Notes under the pieces: generated by a model
What the model saw: the letters and a program-made list of their open reading frames with translations, nothing else
Databases searched by the model: none
Told to the model about the DNA's origin: nothing
Translations under genes and position numbers: made by a program
Origin: Alphaproteobacteria bacterium
GTDB taxonomy: Bacteria > Pseudomonadota > Alphaproteobacteria > Sphingomonadales > Sphingomonadaceae
Length of the DNA: 64,000 nucleotides
Direction: 5' to 3'
Assembly: GCA_005883305.1 (NCBI GenBank)
Contig: VBAC01000001.1
Location: 1,426,001-1,490,000, forward strand
Part shown: in pieces, positions 13,388 through 21,597 of the stretch
How positions within the stretch are numbered: the stretch's first letter is position 1
Layout of the letters: each line of letters opens with the position of its first letter

Positions 13388-14740
13388 TCATGCCAGCACT
13401 CCCTCGAGCGCCGCCGCGAGCGCCTCGACGTCCTCCTCGGTGACCGTCTCGGTCACCGCCACGACCAGCCCGTTGGCCAGCCCCTCCTCGTCCGGATAGA
13501 GCCGCCCGAGCGAGACTCCGCCGAGCACGCCCTGCTCGGCCATCGCCCGCACCGCGGGCCGCGCTTCCTTCGGCAGCCTCAGCGTGAATTCGTTGAAGAA
13601 CGCCTCGTTGACCAGGCTCACCCCCGGCACGCGCGCCAGGCGCTCGGCCGCCGCCGCCGCTTTGGCGTGGTTGAGCGCGGCGAGCTGCCTCAGGCCCTTC
13701 TCGCCGAGCAAAGTCATGTGCATCGTCCACGCCAGCGCGCAGAGCACCGAGGAGGTGCAGATGTTCGAGGTCGCCTTCTCGCGCCGGATATGCTGCTCGC
13801 GGGTCGAGAGCGTCAGCACGAAGCCGCGCTTGCCTTCCGCGTCCACCGTCTGGCCCGCGAGCCGCCCCGGCATTTGCCGCACATATTTGTCGCGAGTCGC
13901 GAACAGGCCGACATAAGGCCCGCCGAACTGCAGCCCCACTCCGATCGACTGGCCCTCGCCGACGACGATGTCCGCGCCCATCTCGCCCGGGCTCCGACAA
14001 GCCCCCAGCGCCACCGGCTCGGTCACCACCGCCACCAGCAGCGCACCCGCCGCCCGGCACCTGGCGGCCAGCGCGGAAAGATCGGCGATTCGGCCGAGGA
14101 TGTCGGGATATTGGACGACGACGCACGACGTTTCGTTGTCGATTTCCAGGGAATCGAGATCGGTGCCCGCCTCGAGCGTCGGGGCCCGGTGCACCAGCGC
14201 GTCGCCGGTGAACTTCGCCATCGTCCTTGCCACCGACACGTAATGCGGGTGCAGGCCCGAGGAGAGCACGGCCTTGCCGCGCCGGGTGACCCGGCCGGCC
14301 ATGGCGATCGCCTCCCAGCAGGCGGTCGAGCCGTCGTACATCGAGGCGTTGGCGACGTCGCAGCCGTAGAGCCGCGCGACCTGCGTCTGGAACTCGAACA
14401 GCAGCTGGAGCGTCCCTTGCGCGATCTCCGGCTGGTAGGGCGTGTAGCTGGTGAGGTACTCGCCGCGCTGGATCAGGTGATCGACGCTCGCCGGAATGTG
14501 GTGGCGATAGGCGCCGCAGCCGAGGAAGAAGGGCACGTCCCCCGCCGCGACATTGGCCCGGGCCATCGCCCCGAGCTGGCGCTCGACCGAAAGCTCGCTG
14601 GCATGGTTCGGCAGATCGTGGATCGCTCCGTCGAGCCGCGCGGCCTCGGGCACGTCGACGAACAAATCGTCGATCGAGCCGGCGCCGATCGCGGACAGCA
14701 TCTGTCGCCGGTCCTCATCCGACAAAGGTAGGTAACGCAT
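13388..14740 (-). CDS. gcvPA: Glycine dehydrogenase (decarboxylating) subunit 1
   Basis: The 450-aa product is the N-terminal half of the split P-protein. It begins MRYLPLSDEDRRQMLSAIG and contains FLGCGAYRHHIPASVDHLI, the signature LTSYTPYQPEIAQGTLQLLFEFQT, VANASMYDGSTACWEA, VVQYPDILGRI and FGGPYVGLFATRDKYVRQMPGRL. Full length matches the family (about 445-450 aa). The start is placed at ATG 14740, just after a hairpin-rich spacer; an ATG upstream at 14794 would translate part of that repeat. It acts with GcvPB, GcvH and GcvT in glycine cleavage in the cytosol. Confidence 0.96.
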   Translation of the reverse strand: MRYLPLSDEDRRQMLSAIGAGSIDDLFVDVPEAARLDGAIHDLPNHASELSVERQLGAMARANVAAGDVPFFLGCGAYRHHIPASVDHLIQRGEYLTSYTPYQPEIAQGTLQLLFEFQTQVARLYGCDVANASMYDGSTACWEAIAMAGRVTRRGKAVLSSGLHPHYVSVARTMAKFTGDALVHRAPTLEAGTDLDSLEIDNETSCVVVQYPDILGRIADLSALAARCRAAGALLVAVVTEPVALGACRSPGEMGADIVVGEGQSIGVGLQFGGPYVGLFATRDKYVRQMPGRLAGQTVDAEGKRGFVLTLSTREQHIRREKATSNICTSSVLCALAWTMHMTLLGEKGLRQLAALNHAKAAAAAERLARVPGVSLVNEAFFNEFTLRLPKEARPAVRAMAEQGVLGGVSLGRLYPDEEGLANGLVVAVTETVTEEDVEALAAALEGVLA

Positions 14741-14755
14741 TCGCTTCTCCCCGAT

Positions 14756-14860
14756 TCCTCCCCGCGATTTCGCGGGGAGGGGGACCATGCGCAAGCATGG
14801 TGGAGGGGCCCCTCCACCGCCCTGCGGGCGGTCCCCCTCCCCTGCAAATGCAGGGGAGGA
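14756..14860. repeat. Cluster of consecutive hairpins upstream of gcvPA
   Basis: Adjacent palindromes fill the gap between the methyltransferase gene and gcvPA. They are TCCTCCCCGCGATTTCGCGG, CATGCGCAAGCATG, GGTGGAGGGGCCCCTCCACC, a CCGCCCTGCGGGCGG unit and CCCTCCCCTGCAAATGCAGG. The block is a compound palindromic repeat. Placed inside the gcv operon, it could act as an RNA processing or attenuation structure, but this is inference. Confidence 0.7.
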
Positions 14861-14866
14861 TAAGAA

Positions 14867-15637
14867 TTATTCCGGCCGCTTCATCGCGAAGCGCAGCCGC
14901 ACATAATCGGCGCAGAACGTCCCGTCGGGGCGCCTCAGCGCCGGCGCGACCCGCGCCTCGACCGCCGCGGCGATGTCGTCGCGCTCCCATTCGGGCACCA
15001 TCGCCACGTCCATCACCCCGGCGCGGAACGTACGCACCCATTCCGCGACCCCCCCCGGAAGCGGCGTTGGCCGGCCGATCAGCTCCGCCCGCACCTCGGA
15101 GAAGCCCGCCACGCAATAGAGCCGCGTGAATTCCTCGATGCCCGCATACCAGGCCGGGTCCTGCTCCGGCATCTCGTAGCCGCGCATCGAAAGCTCGTCC
15201 CTGAGCGCGCCGCGCAGCGCAAGCAGGTTGCCCTCCCCGCCCATCTCGCCGACGAAGCGTCCGCCCGGCCGAAGCGCCTTGAACACCCCGCTCGCCACCG
15301 CGTCCGCATCCAGCATCCAGTGCAGGGCCGCGTTGGAAAAGACCGCGTCGAACGCTCCGAACCGCCCCAGGTCCATCGCCTCGGCGTCGCCGACGAAGGC
15401 GTCGATCCCCCGCGCCCGAGCCGCCTCGACCATCTCCTGCGAGCTGTCGATGCCGATCACGCTCGCACCCGCCTCGACGATCCGCTGGGTCAGCGCGCCG
15501 TCGCCGCAGCCGAGATCGAGGATCAGCTCGCCCGGCTGGGGATTGAGCAGCCGAAGCGCCTCGTCCCCCAGCGCCGGAACGAAGGCGGCATTCCTTGCAT
15601 AATCGGTCGGCGACCAGCGACTGGCGAGGTTCACCAT
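14867..15637 (-). CDS. Class I SAM-dependent methyltransferase (trans-aconitate-methyltransferase-like)
   Basis: The 256-aa protein has motif I LILDLGCGDGALTQRIVEAG, post-I VIGIDSSQEMVEAARARG, DAFVGDAEAM and FSNAALHWMLD, then GGRFVGEMGGEGN. This layout is shared with trans-aconitate 2-methyltransferases and related enzymes. ATG 15637 has AAGGAG 9 nt upstream. It is embedded between gcvH and gcvPA on the same strand, so it is probably transcribed with the glycine cleavage genes. This links a SAM enzyme to one-carbon supply, although its substrate is unknown. Confidence 0.8.
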   Translation of the reverse strand: MVNLASRWSPTDYARNAAFVPALGDEALRLLNPQPGELILDLGCGDGALTQRIVEAGASVIGIDSSQEMVEAARARGIDAFVGDAEAMDLGRFGAFDAVFSNAALHWMLDADAVASGVFKALRPGGRFVGEMGGEGNLLALRGALRDELSMRGYEMPEQDPAWYAGIEEFTRLYCVAGFSEVRAELIGRPTPLPGGVAEWVRTFRAGVMDVAMVPEWERDDIAAAVEARVAPALRRPDGTFCADYVRLRFAMKRPE

Positions 15638-15722
15638 GGCGAGCACTCCTTACGCGTTACCTGAAGGCAACCCGCGGCCCGCGATCCGGCTCCCGCCGTC
15701 CTGATCTGTGTAAGCCGGATTT

Positions 15723-16094
15723 TCAAAGCTCCTCGCAATAGGCCTTGTACTGCTCGGCGCTCATCAGCTCGCCGAGCTCGTGATTGTCGGCGAGCGTCAG
15801 CCTGAAGAACCAGCCTTCGCCTTCCGGATCGGTGTTGACCAGGCTCGGCTCGTCGACCACGGCCTGGTTGCCGGCGCTGACCGTGCCCGAGACCGGCGCG
15901 TAGACGTCGCTCGCCGCCTTGACCGATTCGACCACCGCCGCCTCGCCGCCCTTGGCCACCGTCCGGCCCGCTTCGGGCACCTCGACGAACACGACGTCGC
16001 CCAATTGCCCCTGGGCGAAATCGGTGATGCCGACGGTCGCCTCGTCGCCCTCGACCCGGACCCACTCATGCTCCCTGGTGTAGTAAACGCTCAT
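15723..16094 (-). CDS. gcvH: Glycine cleavage system H protein
   Basis: GcvH carries the aminomethyl group on a lipoyl-lysine between the P and T proteins. The 123-aa sequence is full length: YYTREHEWVRVEGDEATVGI, DFAQGQLGDVVFVEVPEAG, the lipoylation site VVESVKAASD (Lys at about residue 59), APVSGTVSAGN and LVNTDPEGEGWFF. Its ATG overlaps the gcvT stop (ATGA). The lipoate would come from LipA with LipB, and lipB is present further along (58456). Confidence 0.97.
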   Translation of the reverse strand: MSVYYTREHEWVRVEGDEATVGITDFAQGQLGDVVFVEVPEAGRTVAKGGEAAVVESVKAASDVYAPVSGTVSAGNQAVVDEPSLVNTDPEGEGWFFRLTLADNHELGELMSAEQYKAYCEEL

Positions 16095-17203
16095 GCGGCG
16101 GCTCCCTTGCGCTTGTAGCGATGCGGAACGAACGGCATCCCCGTGACGGTTCCGTTGAAGATCTTGCCCCGCGCGGCGAGGCGGATGCTCGTCCCCGGCT
16201 CGGCCGAGGCGGTCGGTACATAGGCCATGGCGATCGGTGCCCCGAGGCTCGGCGAGAAGCCGCCCGAGGTCACCTTGCCGACCTCGTTGCCTTCCTCGTC
16301 GACCACCAAAGCCCCCTCGCGCACCGGCTGGCGCCCCTCGATCAGGAGCCCGACGCGCTTGCGGATCGGGCCTGCGCTCAGTTCCTTGGCGATCCGAGGC
16401 CAGCCCGGAAAGCCGCCCTCCTCGCGCCGCCGCTTCGAAAGCGCGAAGACCAGGTCGGCCTCGACCGGCGTGGTCGAAATGTCGAGATCGTGGCCGTAGA
16501 GCGGAAGCCCCGCCTCGAGCCGCAGCGAATCGCGCGCGCCGAGGCCGATCGGCCTGACCTCCTCCTGCGCCAGGATCAGGTCCGCGACCTGCTCGGCGGA
16601 GACGGCGGGCACGGAAATCTCATACCCGTCCTCGCCGGTATAGCCCGAGCGGCTGATCCAGGCGCTGACCCCGCCGATCCGAAAGCCCCCCGCGGTCATG
16701 AAGGTCAGCTCCTCCACCCCCGGCGCGAGCCGCGCGAGCGCGTCGACCGCCTTCGGCCCTTGGAGCGCCAACAGCGCCTGCTCCTTCATATGATCGAGCA
16801 CGGCGCCGCGCGGCAGCCGCGATTCCACCCATTCGATGTCGCCATGCTTGGTCGCGCCGTTGACGACGAGGTAGAAATGCTCGCCGCGCCTTGTGACCAT
16901 CAGATCGTCGATGATCCCGCCCTCGTCGTTCAGCAGCAGCGAATATTTGGGCCTGCTATCCCTAAGGATGGCGAAATCGGCCGGAAGCAGCGCCTCGAGC
17001 CCCTTCTCCGCCTCGGGCCCGGCAATGATGATCTGGCCCATATGGCTGACGTCGAACAGGCCGGCGCTGGAGCGGGTCCACAGGTGCTCGGCCATGATTC
17101 CTTCATATTGGACGGGCATGGCATAGCCGGCGAAGGGCACCATCCGGCCGCCGCGCGCGCGGTGCCAGGAGTCGAGGGGAAGCGCTTGTTCGGTTTCGCT
17201 CAT
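16091..17203 (-). CDS. gcvT: Aminomethyltransferase (glycine cleavage T protein)
   Basis: GcvT moves the one-carbon unit to tetrahydrofolate and releases ammonia. The 370-aa protein shows MVPFAGYAMPVQYEGIMAEH, AGLFDVSHMGQI, LNDEGGIIDDLMVTR, ISRSGYTGEDGYEI, GLGARDSLRLEAGLPLYGHD and a C-terminal barrel with VGKVTSGGFSPSLGAPIAMAYV. It is the first gene of the operon. Its ATG lies about 55 bp after the end of a tandem glycine riboswitch, so expression should respond to glycine. gcvH overlaps its stop. Confidence 0.97.
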   Translation of the reverse strand: MSETEQALPLDSWHRARGGRMVPFAGYAMPVQYEGIMAEHLWTRSSAGLFDVSHMGQIIIAGPEAEKGLEALLPADFAILRDSRPKYSLLLNDEGGIIDDLMVTRRGEHFYLVVNGATKHGDIEWVESRLPRGAVLDHMKEQALLALQGPKAVDALARLAPGVEELTFMTAGGFRIGGVSAWISRSGYTGEDGYEISVPAVSAEQVADLILAQEEVRPIGLGARDSLRLEAGLPLYGHDLDISTTPVEADLVFALSKRRREEGGFPGWPRIAKELSAGPIRKRVGLLIEGRQPVREGALVVDEEGNEVGKVTSGGFSPSLGAPIAMAYVPTASAEPGTSIRLAARGKIFNGTVTGMPFVPHRYKRKGAAA

Positions 17204-17257
17204 GCCGGCTCCAGCTAGTATCGCGGCCCGACCGCATCGCGATCGGAACCGTCATAT

Positions 17258-17486
17258 ACCCCCTCTGTCGCCGGGACCTGAGAGCTTTCCCCGCCGAAGC
17301 CCCGTGAGGCGAAGGAGGGTTGCACCGTCGGTGGCCCACCGTCGCCGAGGCTAAAGCGGGCGCTTTCCAGAGCGTCCTGTCCGCGCGGTCCTTTTGCCTG
17401 AGAGATTCCGGGGCGGTTGCTCCTTCGGCGCCCGCCAAAGCCCGTAAAGGCGAAGGCGGGCCTCTCCCGCGCGTCCATTCGGACCG
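17258..17486 (-). ncRNA. Tandem glycine riboswitch controlling gcvT
   Basis: Read on the minus strand, two aptamers can be seen. The first runs GGACGCGCGGGAGAG, GCCGAAGGAGCAA and AATCTCTCAGGCAAAAGGACC. The second contains GGACGCTCTGGAAAGCG, ACGGTGCAACC, and GGAAAGCTCTCAGGTCC followed by a GACAGAGGGGG tail. These CTCTCAGG-n-AAAGGAC and GGAGAG-type blocks are typical of the class. Each aptamer keeps the conserved core, with the usual short linker between them. In most bacteria this element switches on the gcv operon when glycine is plentiful. The ATG of gcvT follows about 55 nt later. Confidence 0.95.
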
Positions 17487-17490
17487 GGCG

Positions 17491-17519
17491 GCCATGACGC
17501 AGGGGGGAGCGGGTGTCAA
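17491..17519 (-). promoter_or_regulatory. Putative sigma-70-type promoter for the gcv operon
   Basis: On the minus strand a perfect TTGACA (plus-strand positions 17514-17519) is followed after 17 bp by CATGGC (17491-17496). It lies immediately upstream of the first riboswitch aptamer, where the transcription start is expected. The -10 match is weak, as is common in alphaproteobacteria. Confidence 0.5.
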
Positions 17520-17582
17520 TTGGCTGGGACGAAACGAACCAACCGTTTGAATGGCGCGTGGCTTCGAGCGGCTTGGCTAAGC

Positions 17583-18158
17583 CTAGCTAGGAAAGCGATC
17601 AGCAAATCCTTGCCCTACCGCTATAGCGTGCGCACAGTTCCCATTTCTGAGATACGGCCCGACGGCCGTAAAATACTCGCACGCCAGATCAATCCAATCC
17701 TCGGCGGAGTCGGACTGAGGTGACGGGACGGGAATTCCGTTCATCTGAACCTGCAGCATAAACGCATCAATTTCTCGGCAGACCCTCATCGTATCGAAGT
17801 ATATTGAACTGAACTGACGAAATCTTTGGTCATGATGGGCCACATCAACAAACTTGTTCATGCGATGACCCAGCGTTTTCAATGGATCAGATCTTGGCCG
17901 CGAGGCACGGATTGTCATTCGAACGGTAACTAAGACCAAGATGAGGGCACCGGCGGGAATGAGAAACCAAGCCGAGGTAACGACAGCCAGAAGACCTCCC
18001 CAAAGCGAACTCAACCCCGACCGGGTTGCGGGGACATAGCTAGCGCCGTTGCTCCGCATAGTGGCGTAGTCAGTTGTCAGCATTGCGCCACCGACCACAC
18101 CGAGTAGCGCCAATAACAGCGCCCCACCCGCCTTCAATATTGCTTTCATCGGGCGCAT
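17583..18158 (-). CDS. Two-TM membrane protein of unknown function (191 aa)
   Basis: From ATG 18158 (MRPMKAILKAGG; 18149 is also possible) the protein has a hydrophobic segment at about residues 8-28 and another at about 50-80 (GGLLAVVTSAWFLIPAGALILVLV). A basic loop and a cytoplasmic helical C-terminal part follow (about 95-190: HHDQRFRQFSSIYFDTMRVCREIDAFMLQVQM, then DWIDLACEYFTAVGPYLRNG). I know no family. The coding sequence is visibly richer in A/T and in codons such as ATA, CTT and CGT than its neighbours, suggesting recent acquisition. It stands alone between the gcv promoter and a divergent gene. Confidence 0.6.
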   Translation of the reverse strand: MRPMKAILKAGGALLLALLGVVGGAMLTTDYATMRSNGASYVPATRSGLSSLWGGLLAVVTSAWFLIPAGALILVLVTVRMTIRASRPRSDPLKTLGHRMNKFVDVAHHDQRFRQFSSIYFDTMRVCREIDAFMLQVQMNGIPVPSPQSDSAEDWIDLACEYFTAVGPYLRNGNCAHAIAVGQGFADRFPS

Positions 18159-18317
18159 CCTAGGCAGTGCGCGCGGGGTCCGCAAAGCGAAAGAAGCGAG
18201 CCACCTCGGGCTTGATACCGCGAGGTTTTTCAACGACCGTCGCCCTTTCAGCCACTCAACCATGTCGGTTAAAAGAAGCTCTTTCCGGCAACCTCAATTC
18301 ATGCTTTACCTTCGTCT

Positions 18318-19445
18318 ATGGAACAAGCCACGAACCGATTCGCCCCCGGGGCGCTGGCCGATGAGTCCGCCCCGCCCCGCAAGCCCCAAGCCTCAGCGCC
18401 CGCCTTCGATCCGCCGCCGCTCCTCTCCGACGCGCTCGGCGAGACCTTGGCTGAAACCTTCCCGGAGGGCGCGCGCAAGCCGCGCCACGACGGCTGGACG
18501 CCCGAGGCCGTAGGTGTCTTCCTCCGTAGCCTCGCCGCCACCGGCGTGGTCGAGCATGCGGCGCGCGCCGCGGGCCTCTCCGCCGCCTCCGCCTACGCCT
18601 TCCGCAACCGCCGCCAGGGGCGCGCCTTCGCCAGGATGTGGGATGCGATGCTGATCCACCGCGCCCGCGCGCGGGTCGCCTCGGAATTGCAGGGCCGCTC
18701 GATCGCGGGCTGCGTCTCGATCCGCAAGCGGGACGGCGAGGTGGTCGGCGAGTATCATTATTACGATAACCGCCTGGCCATGGCGATGCTCACCCGGCTC
18801 GACCGGCTCGCCGAGCGCGAGGCGGCGAGCGACGCCCAGCTGCGCGCCCTCTCCGAAGATCTCGACGACTATATCGATTGCCTGGCGGAGGGCGGCGACG
18901 CCGATGCCTTCGTAGAAGCGCGCGCGCCCGCCGAAGCCGAGCCGGAGCCGGCGCCCCTGCCCGTGCCGGACGACGATCCCGAGCTGACGGCCTTCGCCCG
19001 CCTCACCGGCTGCTCCGATTATTCGGACGTGCCCGGCAACGAGATCGAGGTCACCGACCTCGATCCGTCGCGCCGGTCCGAATGGAGCCCGGACCAATGG
19101 ATACGCGCCTTCCGCAGCGGCTTCTTCGCCTGGCTCGAAAACTATCGCTTCAGCGACGGCCATGGCGCGCCCGGCCCGGGCGCGCCGCTGGCCTTCGTTA
19201 CGTTGCGCGCCGCGGCGGCGGCCGCCCTCAGGGGCGATTCCCCGGATCCAGCCAATCCGATGGAGATGAAGCGCCTCGGCCTGGCGGAAGACATAGAGAT
19301 CGACGATCTCGATCTCGAGCTGGTCGGAGGATGGAGCGATGAGCAGCTCGCCCGCGGTTGGTGCAGCGGCTTCCTGCTCGAGGTGCCGCCCGAGCTGTGG
19401 GAGGAAGCCGCCGCCCTCATCGACGACGACGGGGACGAGCTATGA
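18318..19445 (+). CDS. Sphingomonad-type hypothetical protein with N-terminal HTH (375 aa)
   Basis: Residues about 58-125 (WTPEAVGVFLRSLAATGVVEHAARAAGLSAASAYAFRNRRQGRAFARMWDAML) form a helix-turn-helix of the kind found at the start of phage small terminases and related chromosomal proteins. The middle has VASELQGRSIAGCVSIRKRDGEV and a helix-rich segment. The C-terminal half is acidic, with PEAEPEPAPLPVPDDDPEL, then two WS-type repeats: SEWSPDQWIRAFRSGFFAWLE and GGWSDEQLARGWCSGFLLEVP. Such proteins occur in sphingomonads without a known function. DNA binding is inferred from the HTH. No clear ribosome site is visible. Confidence 0.65.
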   Translation: MEQATNRFAPGALADESAPPRKPQASAPAFDPPPLLSDALGETLAETFPEGARKPRHDGWTPEAVGVFLRSLAATGVVEHAARAAGLSAASAYAFRNRRQGRAFARMWDAMLIHRARARVASELQGRSIAGCVSIRKRDGEVVGEYHYYDNRLAMAMLTRLDRLAEREAASDAQLRALSEDLDDYIDCLAEGGDADAFVEARAPAEAEPEPAPLPVPDDDPELTAFARLTGCSDYSDVPGNEIEVTDLDPSRRSEWSPDQWIRAFRSGFFAWLENYRFSDGHGAPGPGAPLAFVTLRAAAAAALRGDSPDPANPMEMKRLGLAEDIEIDDLDLELVGGWSDEQLARGWCSGFLLEVPPELWEEAAALIDDDGDEL

Positions 19446-19531
19446 CCGCCTCTTGGCAAGTCTCAACTTCCTCAACTTATTTCCCGCCATGCTCTGCGAA
19501 AAGGTACCGCGCGGCATGCCGGCCTCGGCAT

Positions 19532-19591
19532 CTTCGCGCCTTTGCGTCTTCGCGTGAGGAAATTCTGCAGGACTCACGCAAAGGCGCGAAG
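19532..19591. repeat. CTTCGCGCCTTTGCGT inverted repeat
   Basis: CTTCGCGCCTTTGCGT (19532-19547) pairs perfectly with ACGCAAAGGCGCGAAG (19576-19591). CGTGAG and CTCACG inside the loop pair too. The sequence differs from the GTCAT hairpins, so it marks a separate repeat family with a single copy in this window. Confidence 0.7.
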
Positions 19592-19670
19592 AGGCAAAGG
19601 CTCAGAGGCCCTTCGCGACTGCCGTGGCCATATGGACGGAATTTCGGACTGCCGCGTCGCTCCACTTGTC

Positions 19671-19755
19671 GTCATGCCGGACTTGGTCCGGCATCCACCT
19701 TTCCTTCCCCTGCGAGGACGAAAGAAGCTGGACCCCGGATCAAGTCCGGGGTGAC
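19671..19755. repeat. GTCATGCCGGACTTGGTCCGGCA..GTGAC hairpin repeat
   Basis: GTCATGCCGGACTTGGTCCGGCATCCA opens and TGGACCCCGGATCAAGTCCG plus GGGTGAC closes the element. Each end is a small hairpin and the two ends pair with each other. It follows the plan of the other GTCAT..GTGAC elements, with GGACTTGGTCC or GGATCAAGTCC replacing the GGCGAAAGCC core. Confidence 0.8.
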
Positions 19756-19777
19756 GGCAGTACTGGCGCGGGGAAAC

Positions 19778-20422
19778 TTAGCGCGTCGCGTTGTAGCGCA
19801 GCTGGTCCTGGTCGAGCTCGAAGCCGATCAGCACCTCGAAGCGCGCCCGCTCGACCGCCGCCCGCACCGCGGGATCGGCCATCGGATCGACCGCGGCGTT
19901 GGGATCGCCGGCGCGGCGGGGGCGGGTGATCTGGTCGCGGATGTCCTCGGGCAGGGTCGCCGCCGAGCGAAGGACGTGGGTGGTTGCGCTTGCGCTGGTG
20001 CTGGTGCGCAGCTGGCCGTCGTCGAAGTGGATTCCGACGCGGCTGACGCGCTTGGCGACGATGTTGGTTCCGCCCTGAATGACGGTCGCGAAATAGGGCA
20101 GGGTCGCATCGCGCGCGCCGGCGGCGTCGCGGCGCCGGGCCTGGACGTCGAAGCTGATCTCGGTGACGATGAACTCGCCGCTGTCGTTGCAGGTGCCGCG
20201 CACGTTGGTGATCTGGGCGACCAGGTCGATCGCATCGGCGTCGCGGCTGTTCGCCGGATTGAAGAAGGTGATGTCGCCGGTCGGCGCGGCGATCGCCACC
20301 GGGGGGCAGGCGGTGTAGTTGGCGAGGATGCCCGTCGCCATGATGTCGCCTTCCTTCGCGCATCCGAAGAGGCCGAGAGACAGCAGGGCAGCGGCGGCTG
20401 CTTTGGACATGGAAAGGCGCAA
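19778..20422 (-). CDS. Putative lipoprotein of unknown function (about 214 aa)
   Basis: The N-terminus is a lipoprotein signal (MSKAAAAALLSLGLFGC, lipobox LFGC) followed by AKEGDIMATGILANYTACPPVAI. The mature part is beta-rich and has SFDVQARRRDAAGARDATLPYFATVIQGGTNIVAKR, then a helix near the C-terminus (DPAVRAAVERARFEVLIGFELDQDQLRYNATR). Two starts are possible: a TTG at 20422 with GGGGAT upstream, and an ATG at 20410. The protein is likely anchored in the inner leaflet of the outer membrane. I recognise no named family. It is divergent from ispH. Confidence 0.65.
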   Translation of the reverse strand: MRLSMSKAAAAALLSLGLFGCAKEGDIMATGILANYTACPPVAIAAPTGDITFFNPANSRDADAIDLVAQITNVRGTCNDSGEFIVTEISFDVQARRRDAAGARDATLPYFATVIQGGTNIVAKRVSRVGIHFDDGQLRTSTSASATTHVLRSAATLPEDIRDQITRPRRAGDPNAAVDPMADPAVRAAVERARFEVLIGFELDQDQLRYNATR

Positions 20423-20519
20423 AACGAGATCCCCAATGATGCTGGTGACGCCTTCCTAGCGCCGCCAGCCTTTCGTGCAAGCTGGCATTCGGATAGAGCC
20501 CCACCCATCTGAACGTCAA

Positions 20520-21464
20520 ATGAGCAAGCCGCCACTCACCCTTCTGATCGCCGCCCCGCGCGGCTTCTGCGCCGGAGTCGACCGCGCCATCCGCATCGTC
20601 GAGCTGGCGCTCGAGCGTTACGGAGCGCCGGTCTATGTCCGCCACGAGATCGTCCACAACAAGTTCGTGGTCGACAGCCTCAAGGCCAAGGGCGCGGTCT
20701 TCGTTCCGGAGCTCGATCAGGTGCCGGACGGCGTGCCCGTGGTCTTCTCCGCCCATGGCGTTCCCAAGGCGGTGCCCGCCAAGGCGGCCGAGCGCGGGCT
20801 CAACTATCTCGACGCGACCTGCCCGCTCGTCTCCAAGGTCCACCGCCAGGCCGAACGGTTGATCGAACGCGGACGGCACATATTGTTCGTCGGCCATGCC
20901 GGCCATCCCGAGGTGATCGGCACGTTCGGCCAGGTGCCGGAGGGACGGATGACCTTGATCGAGACCGCCGCCGACGCGGAAACGCTCCAGCCCGCCGATC
21001 CCGAGAGCCTGGCTTTCCTCACCCAGACCACGCTTTCGGTCGACGACACGGCGGAGATCGTCGCCATCCTTCGCCGCCGCTTCCCCTCGATCGCCATGCC
21101 GCGCAGCGAGGACATTTGCTACGCGACCTCGAACCGCCAGGCGGCGGTCAAGGCGATCGCCGCGCGCTGCGACGCCCTGCTTGTGATCGGCTCGCCGAAC
21201 AGCTCCAATTCGCTTCGCCTCGTCGAGGTCGCCGAGCGCGAAGGGGCGCGCGCGCGCCTCGTGGGGCGGGGCGCGGACCTGGACTTCGCCTGGCTCGAAG
21301 GGGTGCGCACGCTCGGCATCACCGCCGGCGCCTCGGCGCCCGAGCTGCTGGTGCGCGAAGTGGTCGACGCGCTGGCCGAGCGGTTCGAGGTGACCGAGGA
21401 GCCGGTCGAGGGAGTCGAGGAGCGGATGGTCTTCAAGCTGCCCGCGGGCCTGGAGGCGGCGTGA
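20520..21464 (+). CDS. ispH: 4-hydroxy-3-methylbut-2-enyl diphosphate reductase
   Basis: IspH is the [4Fe-4S] enzyme that makes IPP and DMAPP in the last step of the MEP isoprenoid pathway. The 314-aa sequence has the N-terminal cluster Cys in [16 protein letters not shown], the middle one in [12 protein letters not shown] and the third in [10 protein letters not shown]. It also has the substrate motifs [26 protein letters not shown] and GSPNSSNS. All three cluster cysteines are present. The ATG at 20520 gives the usual start [16 protein letters not shown]; in-frame extensions upstream are not needed. Confidence 0.97.
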   Translation: MSKPPLTLLIAAPRGFCAGVDRAIRIVELALERYGAPVYVRHEIVHNKFVVDSLKAKGAVFVPELDQVPDGVPVVFSAHGVPKAVPAKAAERGLNYLDATCPLVSKVHRQAERLIERGRHILFVGHAGHPEVIGTFGQVPEGRMTLIETAADAETLQPADPESLAFLTQTTLSVDDTAEIVAILRRRFPSIAMPRSEDICYATSNRQAAVKAIAARCDALLVIGSPNSSNSLRLVEVAEREGARARLVGRGADLDFAWLEGVRTLGITAGASAPELLVREVVDALAERFEVTEEPVEGVEERMVFKLPAGLEAA

Positions 21465-21480
21465 CCGCTCTCTCCTCCGA

Positions 21481-21571
21481 GTCACCCCGGCGAAGGCCGG
21501 GGCCCACGACCACGGCTCAGCTCCAGCCGGGGGCCACGGTGTTCATGGGTTCCGGCTTTCGCCGGAATGAC
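21481..21571. repeat. GTCACCCCGGCGAAGGCCGGGG..CGCCGGAATGAC hairpin repeat
   Basis: The left end GTCACCCCGGCGAAGGCCGG and right end CCGGCTTTCGCCGGAATGAC form hairpins and pair with each other around a central CCCA..TGGG segment. It lies between ispH and rnhA, only 27 bp before the rnhA start, so it could affect rnhA translation. It is one of about eight copies in the window. Confidence 0.85.
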
Positions 21572-21597
21572 TCCCCGATCGCTTGCCGGAACAGCGC

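Larger units (their letters stand above)
19446..19777. other. 332-bp non-coding gap holding two palindromic repeats
   Basis: No convincing gene is seen. The gap holds two unrelated inverted repeats, annotated separately at 19532-19591 and 19671-19755. Short open frames here are translations of the repeats. The plus-strand 375-aa gene and the minus-strand lipoprotein gene converge on this gap, so the repeats may serve as transcription ends. Confidence 0.6.

Noticed and set aside
12989-14731. A 580-codon plus-strand open frame across gcvPB and gcvPA
   Set aside because: It is antisense to the gcvP genes and crosses hairpin repeats; no family motif is present.
19477-19665. A 62-codon minus-strand ORF in the gap after the 375-aa gene
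   Set aside because: It is a translation of the CTTCGCGCCTTTGCGT inverted repeat, with no ribosome site or homologous pattern.
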